NCBI GenBank assembly: GCA_019347585.1
Contig: JAHWLC010000003.1
Location: 1-16,431 of the forward strand
Direction: 5' to 3'
Source: Actinomycetota bacterium
Lineage (GTDB): Bacteria; Actinomycetota; Acidimicrobiia; Spongiisociales; ZC4RG35
DNA: 16,431 nt
A program made the position numbers and the translations under genes. Positions 5,399-12,208 of this stretch are shown here, one piece after another; the first letter of the stretch is position 1, and each line of letters opens with the position of its first letter. The notes beneath the pieces are model-generated. The model saw only the letters and a program-made list of their open reading frames with translations. It made no database searches and was not told where the DNA came from.

Positions 5399-6297
5399 GA
5401 CTCCGGCCCGATCCCCAAAGCCATCGAGTTCGAGCAGGATCTGGTTGAGGGTCTGATCGGTCTCACGGCCCCCCCGCCGAGACCAGCGCCGCGGTGGCGG
5501 CCGACGGCATCGATCTCGTCGATGAAGACGATGGCAGGGGCGCTCTGCTTGGCCTGATCGAAGAGGTCTCTGACCCGGGCGGCGCCGACACCGACGAACA
5601 TCTCGACGAAGTCGGACCCCGAGATCGACATGAAGGGGACTCCCGCTTCTCCGGCCACCGCCCGCGCCAGCAGGGTCTTTCCGGTGCCGGGAGGGCCGAA
5701 GAGGAGGACGCCTTTGGGGATCTTGGCTCCCATCTGCCGGTAGCGGTCGGGGCTGGCCAGGAAGTCCTTGATCTCCTCCAGCTCCTCCTTGGCCTCCTCG
5801 AGACCGGCCACGTCGTCGAAAGTGACCTTGGGCTGCTCCTTGCCCACCAGCTTGGCCCGGGACTTGCCGAACTGCATCACCCGGTTCCCGCCCCCCTGCA
5901 TCTGCATGAAGATGAAGACCATGAACCCGAGCAGGAAGAGCCAGGGGAGGAAGCTGATCAGGAGCTCCCAGAAGCCTGGTGGCTCGGGGTCCGCCGACCA
6001 GGGGATCCCGTTGCGATCCAGGGTGGCGGTCAGGGTGGGCTCGAACCCCTCGACGTAGTTGGCGACGTGGTCGAAGGCTCCCTCCTCGGCGGTGGTCCCC
6101 GTGAGGCGGCCCCGTGCCTGGAGGGTGTTCTTGCCGAGGACGACCGCCTCGTACTCACCCTCCTCGATGTTCTCCATGAACTGGGAGATGGGGACTTCCT
6201 CGGGCCCGGCCACCTGGTCGAACCACCAGGAGAACATGATCGCCACCAGGATGATCGACATCCCGTAGACGATGAGGGTGCGCAGGGTGCGGTTCAA
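5392..6297 (-). CDS. ftsH: ATP-dependent zinc metalloprotease FtsH, N-terminal fragment (split by frameshift)
   Basis: FtsH is a hexameric inner-membrane AAA protease that extracts and degrades membrane and cytoplasmic proteins. This part shows a first membrane helix (about 8-24), an extracytoplasmic domain with [19 protein letters not shown], and a second membrane helix (about 109-131). Then come Walker A GPPGTGKT (201-208), [17 protein letters not shown], and Walker B IVFIDEID (256-263). Up to GAGLGGG (270-276) it is normal. After the seven-G run (plus-strand C run 5469-5475) the frame reads unrelated sequence and stops at 5392. One more G would restore canonical length and sequence. The TTG start at 6297 fits the usual N-terminus, with GAGG 5 bases upstream. 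hpt lies 68 bases upstream. A sequencing or assembly indel is likely; a real mutation or slippage is possible. Confidence 0.93.
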   Translation of the reverse strand: MNRTLRTLIVYGMSIILVAIMFSWWFDQVAGPEEVPISQFMENIEEGEYEAVVLGKNTLQARGRLTGTTAEEGAFDHVANYVEGFEPTLTATLDRNGIPWSADPEPPGFWELLISFLPWLFLLGFMVFIFMQMQGGGNRVMQFGKSRAKLVGKEQPKVTFDDVAGLEEAKEELEEIKDFLASPDRYRQMGAKIPKGVLLFGPPGTGKTLLARAVAGEAGVPFMSISGSDFVEMFVGVGAARVRDLFDQAKQSAPAIVFIDEIDAVGRHRGAGLGGGAVRPIRPSTRSCSNSMALGIGPESW

Positions 6298-6365
6298 AGA
6301 GACCTCGGGTTTCTCGAGTGACCCAGAGCCAATGCTACGCCGGGCCGGTGGCTAGGCGACGCTGC

Positions 6366-6887
6366 TCACGGCTGACCGCCCATCACCCCCACGTAGGGCA
6401 GGTTGCGGTACTTCCCGGCATAATCCAGGCCATAACCCACCACGAACTCGGGGCCGATGTTGAAGGCCACGTATCTGACATCTATCGGCACCCGCTGGAT
6501 GCCCTCTTTAATCAGCAGCGCGGCGATCTCCAGTGAGGCGGGCTTGCGCACCCGGAGACTCTTCACCAGGTAGTTCAGCGTCAGCCCGGAGTCGATGATG
6601 TCCTCGACGATGAGGACGTGACGACCCTCGATCTCCTCGTCCAGGTCCTTGAGGATGCGGACCACACCTGACGTCTGGGTCGAAGCTCCGTATGAGGAGA
6701 CCGCCATGAAGTCGAACTCGCAGGCGAGGTCGATGTGGCGGGCCAGATCGGCCATGACCATGAAGGCGCCGCGGAGCACTCCGACGAAGAGCAGCTCCTC
6801 CCCGGCGTAGTCCTCCGAGATCTGCTTCCCCATCTCGGCCAGCTTCGCGTCGATCTGGGAGGCGGTGATCAGCGGCTCGATGTCCAT
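6366..6887 (-). CDS. hpt: Hypoxanthine phosphoribosyltransferase
   Basis: Hpt salvages hypoxanthine (and often guanine) to IMP/GMP using PRPP in the cytoplasm. The 173-residue protein has the type I phosphoribosyltransferase fold. The FVGVLRGAFMVMADLARHI segment (34-52) holds the pyrophosphate loop. SSYGASTQTSGVVRI (64-78) forms the flexible loop. VLIVEDIIDSGLTLNYL (91-107) is the PRPP-binding motif with its paired acidic residues. VAFNIGPEFVVGYGLDYAGKYRNLPYVGV near the C-terminus is the conserved purine-site region. The ATG at 6887 has an excellent GGAGG site 8 bases upstream. The gene overlaps the end of tilS by 19 bases, the common actinobacterial tilS-hpt arrangement. A longer in-frame extension to 7079 is only out-of-frame tilS sequence. 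Confidence 0.96.
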   Translation of the reverse strand: MDIEPLITASQIDAKLAEMGKQISEDYAGEELLFVGVLRGAFMVMADLARHIDLACEFDFMAVSSYGASTQTSGVVRILKDLDEEIEGRHVLIVEDIIDSGLTLNYLVKSLRVRKPASLEIAALLIKEGIQRVPIDVRYVAFNIGPEFVVGYGLDYAGKYRNLPYVGVMGGQP

Positions 6888-8113
6888 CCCGGTTTCCTCC
6901 GTGCGGACACCACAAGGTAGCCACTGGCGCCCGGCTCGTACCAGGCGACCGGCAGTCTCTCCCCCCCCGGGACCCACGCCGGCTCGCCGTCGGCCAGGAC
7001 CATTCCCTCGGGAGTGGCGGTGAGGCGGGTCCCTGCGGGGAAGAGCGCCAACCATCGGCTCAGCGGCGCCACCCTGCAAACTCCGTTTCTGGCGGCGACC
7101 TCGAAGACCAGCGAGCCCACCAGGACGCGACCCGAGTCAGAGAGGTCGACCTCATCGGCTCCATCCGCCCTCGAATCGTCGGCTCCGGCGGAGATCACCA
7201 GCAGCGGGCCCTCCCGGTTCGCCGAGGCTCCGGCGGCGATCTCCTGGCGCCCGCTGTCGCCATGAGCCACCGACCATGCCCGCTCCACGGCCCCGACCTC
7301 CACCCGATCGCTCCCCGCGACGTGGGCGATCATCTTCGCCAGGACGCGGTCTGCCAGTGGCCGGGGGGAGGTTACGAGCACTCCGACGGGAATCGAGGCG
7401 AGATCGTCCTCCAAGCGGGGCCGTAGCTCGCCGGCGAGACGATCCAACAGCTCGTCATCGTCTCTCACCTGCCGGGAGAGACGGCCGATCGCCTCCAGGA
7501 GCGAGGGATTGATCTGAGAGAGGACCGGGATCATCTGACGCCGGACCAGATTTCGGGTGATGTTGGGGTCGAGGTTCATCGGGTCGTCGACGAAGCTCAG
7601 CCCGCCAAGAGCGGCGATCTCCCTGGTCTCCGCCCTGCCCAGCGCCAGTATCGGCCGGTAGACGTTGGGAGGGCGGAAGGAGGGGATGCCGGTCAGCCCG
7701 GTGGGCCCGGTCCCTCTGATCAAGTTGATGAGCACGGTCTCGGCGCTGTCGTCGGCGGTGTGACCGGTGAGCAGCCGGTCGTCTGGGCCAGTGCCCTCGC
7801 CGAAGGCCCGGTAGCGGGCCTCCCGTGCCCGAGCCTCGGGTGACGGGCCCTCGTCGACGACGGTCTCCACCACCTCGAGGGCGATGCCGATCTCATCGGC
7901 GATCGCCTTCGCCGCGGCCCGCATCGTGGCGGAGTAGGCCAGCCCGTGATCGACGTGAAGGGCACGCGGCTTGCGGCCCCCACTCAGGACGAGGTAGGCG
8001 AGAGCGGCGGAGTCGGCGCCTCCGGACAGGGCAACGACGAGCTCGCCATCAGGGAGCGTCATGCGCTCCGAGGCGGAGGAGACCAGCTCCTTCAGGCGAC
8101 GCGGGCCAGCCAT
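6869..8113 (-). CDS. tilS: tRNA(Ile)-lysidine synthetase
   Basis: TilS attaches lysine to C34 of the CAU-anticodon tRNA-Ile with ATP, changing its charging from methionine to isoleucine and its decoding to AUA. It is normally essential. The 414-residue protein has the N-type ATP pyrophosphatase P-loop ALSGGADSAALAYL (28-41), then HVDHGL (53-58). TGHTADDSAETVLINLIRGT (116-135) and FVDDPMNLDPNITRNLVRRQ are both diagnostic of TilS. Substrate-binding and C-terminal regions follow, ending in an AWYEPGASGYLVVSARRK segment with no recognised family. The ATG at 8113 overlaps the end of the metalloprotease gene by 22 bases, with GAGGA about 11 bases upstream; a later Met (codon 18) is less likely. Confidence 0.95.
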   Translation of the reverse strand: MAGPRRLKELVSSASERMTLPDGELVVALSGGADSAALAYLVLSGGRKPRALHVDHGLAYSATMRAAAKAIADEIGIALEVVETVVDEGPSPEARAREARYRAFGEGTGPDDRLLTGHTADDSAETVLINLIRGTGPTGLTGIPSFRPPNVYRPILALGRAETREIAALGGLSFVDDPMNLDPNITRNLVRRQMIPVLSQINPSLLEAIGRLSRQVRDDDELLDRLAGELRPRLEDDLASIPVGVLVTSPRPLADRVLAKMIAHVAGSDRVEVGAVERAWSVAHGDSGRQEIAAGASANREGPLLVISAGADDSRADGADEVDLSDSGRVLVGSLVFEVAARNGVCRVAPLSRWLALFPAGTRLTATPEGMVLADGEPAWVPGGERLPVAWYEPGASGYLVVSARRKPGWTSSR

Positions 8114-9120
8114 CGCGCCGGATCCTCGATCTCGGCGAGGGTGGGGAGACTCGAGGCCCCCCGGAAGGCCAGCCCGACGGCATCCCAGCCCGCCTCACGC
8201 TCGACTCCGAGGACGAATTGCTCTCCCATGCGGTACTGCCTCAGCTTCATCTCCAGCCCGGTGAGACGGAAGAACGCCGCGGTTCGCTTGTCCTGCCTGC
8301 GCTCTCTGAGGACGCGGCTCATCCTGGCCTGGGACTTGATGTGCTCGGCCCCGAGGCGGTCCATGACGACATGGCCGTGACCTTCGAGGAGGGACATCAG
8401 CGCCTGGACCTTGTCGACGATCTCGCTCTGCTCCGGAGTGGCGAATAGGCCGAAAAGCCCTCGATGGTCGATGAGTGGCTTCCCCTGGGCCCTCCGGCTC
8501 CCCAGCTCCTCGAGCACCCGCCCCAGCTTCCCCGGCTCGGGGCGGGCGGACTCGACCAGCTCGGTGACTAGGCCCATGAAGTAGTCGCGCATCCATGGCA
8601 CGCCCTGGAACTGGGCGCGATGGGTGAGCTCGTGGAGGGCCACCCAGAACCGGAAGTCCGGGGGCCGAAACTGGCGAGCTCTCTCGATCTGGAGGATGTT
8701 GGGCCCGACGTAGGCGACGGTGTCGGCCGATCCGCCGGTGGGGAGCACCAGTTCGTACTGGCCGAGCACCCTCTTGGCGAGGACGCTCAGGATGGCAGCG
8801 GTCTCCGCCTGCACCAGGTGGCCGGCGAGGGCGATGGCGCCCCGGCTCGCCCCCCGCTCCTCCATTCGCTCCTCGAGCTGGCGCACCGCAGGCTCGGTGA
8901 GATGAGCGAATGTGGAGACGTTGCGGTCGATCCACTGGGCGCGGTCGATGACCGCCGTCTCGGGTCGGCCGGTCAGAGGGAGGTGGGTCGCCTCGGCGAC
9001 GAGAGCCGAGGCCCGCTCGGTCGCCTGCTCCATCTCGGAGGTGAGGGCGGCCCGGTGATAGGTCTCGGCGAGGGGGTAACTGCCGGCGAATCGTCCGAAG
9101 AGGCGGCCCGAGACGGTCAC
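8092..9120 (-). CDS. Zinc-dependent metalloprotease of the DUF2342 / F420-biosynthesis-associated family
   Basis: The 342-residue protein contains the zincin motif HELTH (163-167) in the context FWVALHELTHRAQFQGVPWM, a hallmark of the actinobacterial DUF2342 family. Genome annotation often labels members coenzyme F420 biosynthesis-associated, but their substrate is not established to my knowledge. The N-terminus SGRLFGRFAGSYPL resembles the family's G-x-x-L-x-G pattern. No signal peptide or membrane helix is seen, so it is probably cytoplasmic. The GTG start at 9120 overlaps the upstream stop (GTGA); an in-frame extension to 9237 runs through the upstream gene in another frame and is rejected. 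Placement directly upstream of tilS-hpt is typical of actinobacteria. Nothing else in the window relates to F420. Confidence 0.88.
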   Translation of the reverse strand: MTVSGRLFGRFAGSYPLAETYHRAALTSEMEQATERASALVAEATHLPLTGRPETAVIDRAQWIDRNVSTFAHLTEPAVRQLEERMEERGASRGAIALAGHLVQAETAAILSVLAKRVLGQYELVLPTGGSADTVAYVGPNILQIERARQFRPPDFRFWVALHELTHRAQFQGVPWMRDYFMGLVTELVESARPEPGKLGRVLEELGSRRAQGKPLIDHRGLFGLFATPEQSEIVDKVQALMSLLEGHGHVVMDRLGAEHIKSQARMSRVLRERRQDKRTAAFFRLTGLEMKLRQYRMGEQFVLGVEREAGWDAVGLAFRGASSLPTLAEIEDPARWLARVA

Positions 9121-9452
9121 TCTTCGATGACTCGGTACCGATTCCTGACCACGTCGCTGAAGTAGCGGATCGAGATCACCAGGATGATCAACACCGCGAG
9201 GACCAGGGCCGTCGGGATCAGGTAGCGATACGTCCATTGCGGGTTGGCCGCCACTTCCTCCTCGTCGAGCACCTCTACTGCCGGTCTGAGCCCGGTCGTG
9301 GTGGCCGGCGCCTCGGCGACGGTCGTCTCCGTCGCGGCAATGGTGGTAGTCGTCTCCTCACCCTCTTCCTGGGCGAATGCCACAGCCGGGATCAGCATGG
9401 CCAGGGACAGCAGGAACAGCAGGGCCGGGGTGCGGTGACCGCGGTTGGTCAT
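9117..9452 (-). CDS. Small membrane-anchored protein with Thr-rich extracytoplasmic linker, function unknown
   Basis: I do not recognise a family. The 111-residue protein starts with a basic stretch and a hydrophobic segment (9-26) ending in AFA-QE, which looks like a signal peptide cleavage site. An acidic and threonine/alanine-rich region follows (29-56, including EETTTT and APATTT). A second hydrophobic helix (about 78-95, YLIPTALVLAVLIILVISI) and a short basic cytoplasmic tail RYFSDVVRNRYRVIEE complete it. The predicted topology is one exported, flexible, low-complexity segment held by a C-terminal membrane anchor. The gene lies 38 bases after the anti-sigma gene and overlaps the metalloprotease start by four bases (GTGA), so it belongs to the same operon. 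The ribosome site is weak (AGGTAGG, 12 bases from the ATG). Confidence 0.8.
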   Translation of the reverse strand: MTNRGHRTPALLFLLSLAMLIPAVAFAQEEGEETTTTIAATETTVAEAPATTTGLRPAVEVLDEEEVAANPQWTYRYLIPTALVLAVLIILVISIRYFSDVVRNRYRVIEE

Positions 9453-9490
9453 GCGGCCAGCCTACCTGTGGGTGTTTACCAGTCGTAGCG

Positions 9491-9736
9491 CTACAGGATG
9501 TGCCGCTCGACGCGAATCGCCTCCCGCACACGCACCACGAATTCCCGCGGGACTTCTTCGTCGAGCCGCTGCCTGACCACCATCTTGAGCCGCCGCTCGA
9601 AGTCGAACGGTCCCAGGCACCCGCCGCACATCTCGAGATGGGCACGAATCCGCTCGGCCGACACCTGGTCGAGCTCGGAGTCGAGATATAGATACAGATT
9701 GGCGAGTGCTTCGTCGCAGTCGCAGGGTTGGCTCAT
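9491..9736 (-). CDS. rsrA: Zinc-binding anti-sigma factor, RsrA/RshA-like
   Basis: RsrA-type proteins hold their SigR/SigH sigma factor inactive under reducing conditions. They release it when zinc-ligand cysteines form a disulfide. The 81-residue protein has the ZAS signature H-x3-C-x2-C as HLEMCGGC (H33, C37, C40) plus N-terminal cysteines C5 and C7. It therefore has the ligands for a redox-responsive zinc site. Its length is typical of this short class. The ATG at 9736 overlaps the stop of the sigma gene (ATGA), the usual coupled sigma/anti-sigma arrangement. A longer frame to 9787 would lie inside the sigma gene and is rejected. The symbol follows the Streptomyces naming; orthology is inferred from motif and context. 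Confidence 0.88.
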   Translation of the reverse strand: MSQPCDCDEALANLYLYLDSELDQVSAERIRAHLEMCGGCLGPFDFERRLKMVVRQRLDEEVPREFVVRVREAIRVERHIL

Positions 9737-10311
9737 GGTCTCTCGGCGTCCTCGGGCACCAGCCCGCGTTGTCGTGCAAACTCCCACAACCGCTTCTGCA
9801 TGGCTTTTCTTCCGCGGTGCAGCCGCGACATCACGGTCCCGATGGGGATGTCCAGGATCTCGGCGATCTCCTTGTAGGCGAATCCTTCGAGATCGGCGAG
9901 GACCACGGCGATGCGGAAGTTCTCGGGGAGACTCTCCACCGCCTCCTTGACGTCTGACTCCACGAGCCCATCGAGGACTTTGTCCTCGACGGTCCGGGCC
10001 ATGTCCGCAGAGTCCTCCGAGCCGATACGCCGATAGAGGTAGAGGTCCTCGACCTCGCCGAGATCGACCTCGGAGGGTCGTCTCGACTGCTTCCGGTATT
10101 TGTTGATGTAGGTGTTGGTGAGGATGCGATAGAGCCAGGCCTTGAGATTGGTGCCTGCCTCGAAAGTGTCGTAAGCCCGATACGCCTTGAGCAGGGTCTC
10201 CTGCACCAGGTCCTCGGCGTCGGCGGGGTTACGGGACATGCGCAGGGCCGCCGAATAGAGCTGCCGGGTGTACTGCATCGCATCCTGCTCGAAGTCCGCC
10301 TGATCGGCCAT
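9733..10311 (-). CDS. sigR: ECF-type RNA polymerase sigma factor, SigR/SigH-like
   Basis: This 192-residue ECF sigma factor has region 2 at about 12-78: [37 protein letters not shown] and KYRKQSRRP, the last typical of the SigR/SigH group. Region 4 lies at about 125-178, with the helix-turn-helix [20 protein letters not shown]. This group directs thiol-oxidative and heat stress genes (thioredoxin, mycothiol recycling, proteases) in actinobacteria and recognises GGAAT...GTT promoters. None is visible in front of this gene, so autoregulation through its own promoter is not supported here. The start lies 48 bases downstream of the tRNA-Thr 3' end. No Shine-Dalgarno precedes the ATG, suggesting leaderless translation or expression from the tRNA transcript. 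Confidence 0.92.
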   Translation of the reverse strand: MADQADFEQDAMQYTRQLYSAALRMSRNPADAEDLVQETLLKAYRAYDTFEAGTNLKAWLYRILTNTYINKYRKQSRRPSEVDLGEVEDLYLYRRIGSEDSADMARTVEDKVLDGLVESDVKEAVESLPENFRIAVVLADLEGFAYKEIAEILDIPIGTVMSRLHRGRKAMQKRLWEFARQRGLVPEDAERP

Positions 10312-10359
10312 GGGTTCGGCACGCTAGCCGGGGGTGCCGGGGCGACGAGACGGCTGCCG

Positions 10360-10431
10360 AGCCGGAGAGGGGGATCGAACCCCTGGCCTACGGTTTACGA
10401 AACCGTTGCTCTACCACTGAGCTACTCCGGC
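10360..10431 (-). tRNA. tRNA-Thr (anticodon CGU)
   Basis: The 72-base minus-strand cloverleaf has acceptor arms GCCGGAG / CTCCGGC and the D arm GCTCAGTGGTAGAGC. The anticodon stem ACGGT / ACCGT holds loop TTCGTAA, giving anticodon CGT (reads ACG). The T arm is AGGGG / CCCCT with loop TTCGATC, and the discriminator is U. CCA is not encoded. A tRNA-Thr next to holB is a familiar actinobacterial arrangement. Confidence 0.97.
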
Positions 10432-10443
10432 GGGGAGACCCCG

Positions 10444-10449
10444 ATTTTA
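10444..10449 (-). promoter_or_regulatory. Possible -10 element of the tRNA-Thr gene
   Basis: TAAAAT on the minus strand ends 12 bases before the tRNA 5' end, a sensible distance for a short tRNA leader. It stands out in a GC-rich gap. The matching -35 position (about 10467-10472) reads CTGGCC, a poor match. The 88-base gap between holB and the tRNA holds nothing else recognisable. Confidence 0.35.
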
Positions 10450-10519
10450 GGAAGAACGGGCCACTCGGCCAGATCCAGCGGCCCCCTTCCGCCGCCACGG
10501 GACTCCTCGGCCAACGGCT

Positions 10520-11545
10520 CTAAGCCCCGGATCCCAGAGAGGCGAAGAGATTGGCCAGAACCAGCTCCCTGCGCAGGTTGGCCTGGATGTCCACCACGGC
10601 GTCGAGGACCGCCTCCGCGGACCGCACCGCCTGACGGGGAGGCACTGCGGTGAGGCTGGTGAGTGGGATGTCGCCGTTGCGAACCGGCCCGCCGAGCTGG
10701 AGCGCGGCCGCGTCGCTGTACCAGGAGGCGAGGATCTCGAGTCCTCCGACCAACAGCGCCATCTCGGCCCGTCTCCTCGTCCGCTGTGCCTTGTCCTTGG
10801 GGAGGTCGTCGCCAACCGATCTCCCCACCAGAGGGCCCAGCTCGGTGAGCACGACGGAGGCGAGCCTCTGCCCGTCTCCCGGCCGAGGGGTCACCCTGTC
10901 CGGGATCGACAGCCACAAGCTCCTGAACCCGGCCACCTCGGGCTGGGTCATCAATGAGAGGGCGAGGCCGGGACGGCCCCCGGACACCACAGCGACGTCG
11001 CCGGCCTCCTCCGGGCGAAGGCCCCGCTCCTCGAGGGCGGCGATGATCTCCGCCCCGATGACCCGACCCATGTGCACGGTGCGGCAGCGAGAGGCCACGG
11101 TGGCCGGGAAGTCGTCCTCCGACTCGGCAACGAGGAGGAAAACCGCGGAGGCGGAAGGCTCTTCGAGCGTCTTGAGGAGTGCGTTCGCCGCCGGCTCGGT
11201 CATCGTGCCCGCCTCGGGGAACAGGAACACCGTCCGGGCAGCCTCCACCGGGAGCATGGAGGCTCGGGTGACCACCTCGCGCGCCTGGTCGACGCCGATG
11301 CTGGTCGCCCCCTCGGGCTCGATGATTCGGAGGTCGGGATGGGTCGAGGCCAGGGCGAGTCGACGGGACCGTTCGTCGTCGTCGCCGCCGAGGAGCCCGG
11401 CGGCGAACCTGAGGGCAACGGTCGATTTCCCCACCGACTCCGGGCCCACGAACAGGTATGCCTGAGCTGGCGCGAGGATCTCGCTTTCGAGCAGGCCGGT
11501 GACATTGGCATGACCGATGACGTCGGAGAACAGCGAGCCGCTCAA
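10520..11545 (-). CDS. holB: DNA polymerase III delta-prime subunit
   Basis: HolB is the clamp-loader subunit that helps load the beta sliding clamp at the replication fork. The 341-residue protein has an intact Walker A GPESVGKST (34-42). HPDLRIIEPEG and the VDQAREVV segment follow. FLFPEAGTMTEPAANALLKT, the EEPSASAVFLLVAES strand and the SRC motif (ASRCRTVHM) are all characteristic of the delta-prime/gamma family. The remaining C-terminal collar domain is divergent, as usual. The TTG start at 11545 overlaps the tmk stop (TTGA). DnaX is unlikely, because the protein is too short and lacks the zinc-module cysteines. The tmk-holB pair is a standard bacterial arrangement. Confidence 0.92.
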   Translation of the reverse strand: MSGSLFSDVIGHANVTGLLESEILAPAQAYLFVGPESVGKSTVALRFAAGLLGGDDDERSRRLALASTHPDLRIIEPEGATSIGVDQAREVVTRASMLPVEAARTVFLFPEAGTMTEPAANALLKTLEEPSASAVFLLVAESEDDFPATVASRCRTVHMGRVIGAEIIAALEERGLRPEEAGDVAVVSGGRPGLALSLMTQPEVAGFRSLWLSIPDRVTPRPGDGQRLASVVLTELGPLVGRSVGDDLPKDKAQRTRRRAEMALLVGGLEILASWYSDAAALQLGGPVRNGDIPLTSLTAVPPRQAVRSAEAVLDAVVDIQANLRRELVLANLFASLGSGA

Positions 11546-12129
11546 GTCGCCACCTCGAGGATCCGCTCGATCAGGTCCTCGACCCGCTGGGAGCCGTCGA
11601 GCACCACCACCTTCTCGTCGGCGGCGGCAAGAGCCAGATATGCCTTGCGCACCTCCTCCTGGAAGGGGATTCCTTCGGCCCCGATGCGATCGGCACGATG
11701 CTGTCTGGGCATGGCGGTCTCCGGAGCGACGTCGAGCACGAAGACCTGATCGGGGAGAACATCGCCGAGACCGATCTCGTTGATCTGGCGTACCGCCTCC
11801 TCACCGAGCCCGCGGGCGCGTCCCTGGTAGGCGATCGAGGAGTAGTAGGTGCGGTCGGAGATCACCCATTTCCCCTCGGAGAGCGCGGGCGCCACCACTC
11901 GCCGGGCGAGCTCGGCGCGTTGAGCGGCAAAGAGAAAGGCCTCTGCCCAGTCGTCAAGGATCTCGGAGTCGAGGAGAAGCTCGCGCACCGCCTCGCCCAG
12001 CGCTGTCCCGCCTGGCTCACGCACCACGACGACCTCGTCGCCCCGGGCGCGGAGACGGCCGGCAAGGGCGTCGGCCACGGTGGTCTTCCCCGAGCCGTCA
12101 CCACCCTCGAGGGCGAGGTATCTGCTCAC
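11542..12129 (-). CDS. tmk: Thymidylate kinase
   Basis: Tmk phosphorylates dTMP to dTDP in the cytoplasm for DNA synthesis. From the GTG at 12129 the protein is 195 residues. The family core begins at once: SRYLALEGGDGSGKTT with P-loop GGDGSGKTT (9-17), VVREPGGTALGE (about 36-47, dTMP binding), SDRTYYSSIAYQG (conserved DR motif near 93), and a lid segment around PRQHRADRI. An ATG at 12177 in frame would add 16 residues and cannot be excluded. It is disfavoured because family members start about 7-8 residues before the P-loop. No clear ribosome site precedes the GTG, so the transcript may be nearly leaderless. The gene is divergent from topA. Confidence 0.93.
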   Translation of the reverse strand: MSRYLALEGGDGSGKTTVADALAGRLRARGDEVVVVREPGGTALGEAVRELLLDSEILDDWAEAFLFAAQRAELARRVVAPALSEGKWVISDRTYYSSIAYQGRARGLGEEAVRQINEIGLGDVLPDQVFVLDVAPETAMPRQHRADRIGAEGIPFQEEVRKAYLALAAADEKVVVLDGSQRVEDLIERILEVAT

Positions 12130-12170
12130 ACCCGCGACGGTAACCGGGCGGGGTGACAGCGGCGCCAAGA

Positions 12171-12200
12171 TTGACATAGCACCCCGTCATGGGGTCAACT
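12171..12200. promoter_or_regulatory. Divergent tmk/topA control region with overlapping -35-like elements and a dyad
   Basis: The plus strand has a perfect TTGACA (12171-12176) pointing to topA, but the -10 position 17-18 bases on reads only TCAACT or similar. The minus strand has TTGACC (12198-12193) pointing to tmk. Between them lies a dyad ACCCC-GTCAT-GGGGT (12181-12195). The facing TTGAC elements suggest overlapping divergent promoters. The weak -10 boxes keep confidence low. Confidence 0.4.
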
Positions 12201-12208
12201 GCCGGGCA

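Noticed and set aside
5392..5475. Programmed -1 frameshifting in ftsH as the main explanation for the split.
   Set aside because: The G run lacks a full X-XXY-YYZ heptamer in the zero frame (C precedes the two GGG codons), no obvious stimulatory element was identified, and homopolymer indels are a frequent technical error. Kept only as an alternative.
4475..5557. Open frame of 360 codons on the plus strand opposite ftsH.
   Set aside because: It is a shadow of strongly conserved ftsH sequence with no domain signal or ribosome site.
9485..9494. Perfect 10-base palindrome GTAGCGCTAC at the end of rsrA.
   Set aside because: It is short, includes the stop codon, has no T tract, and such palindromes are expected by chance in a window this size.
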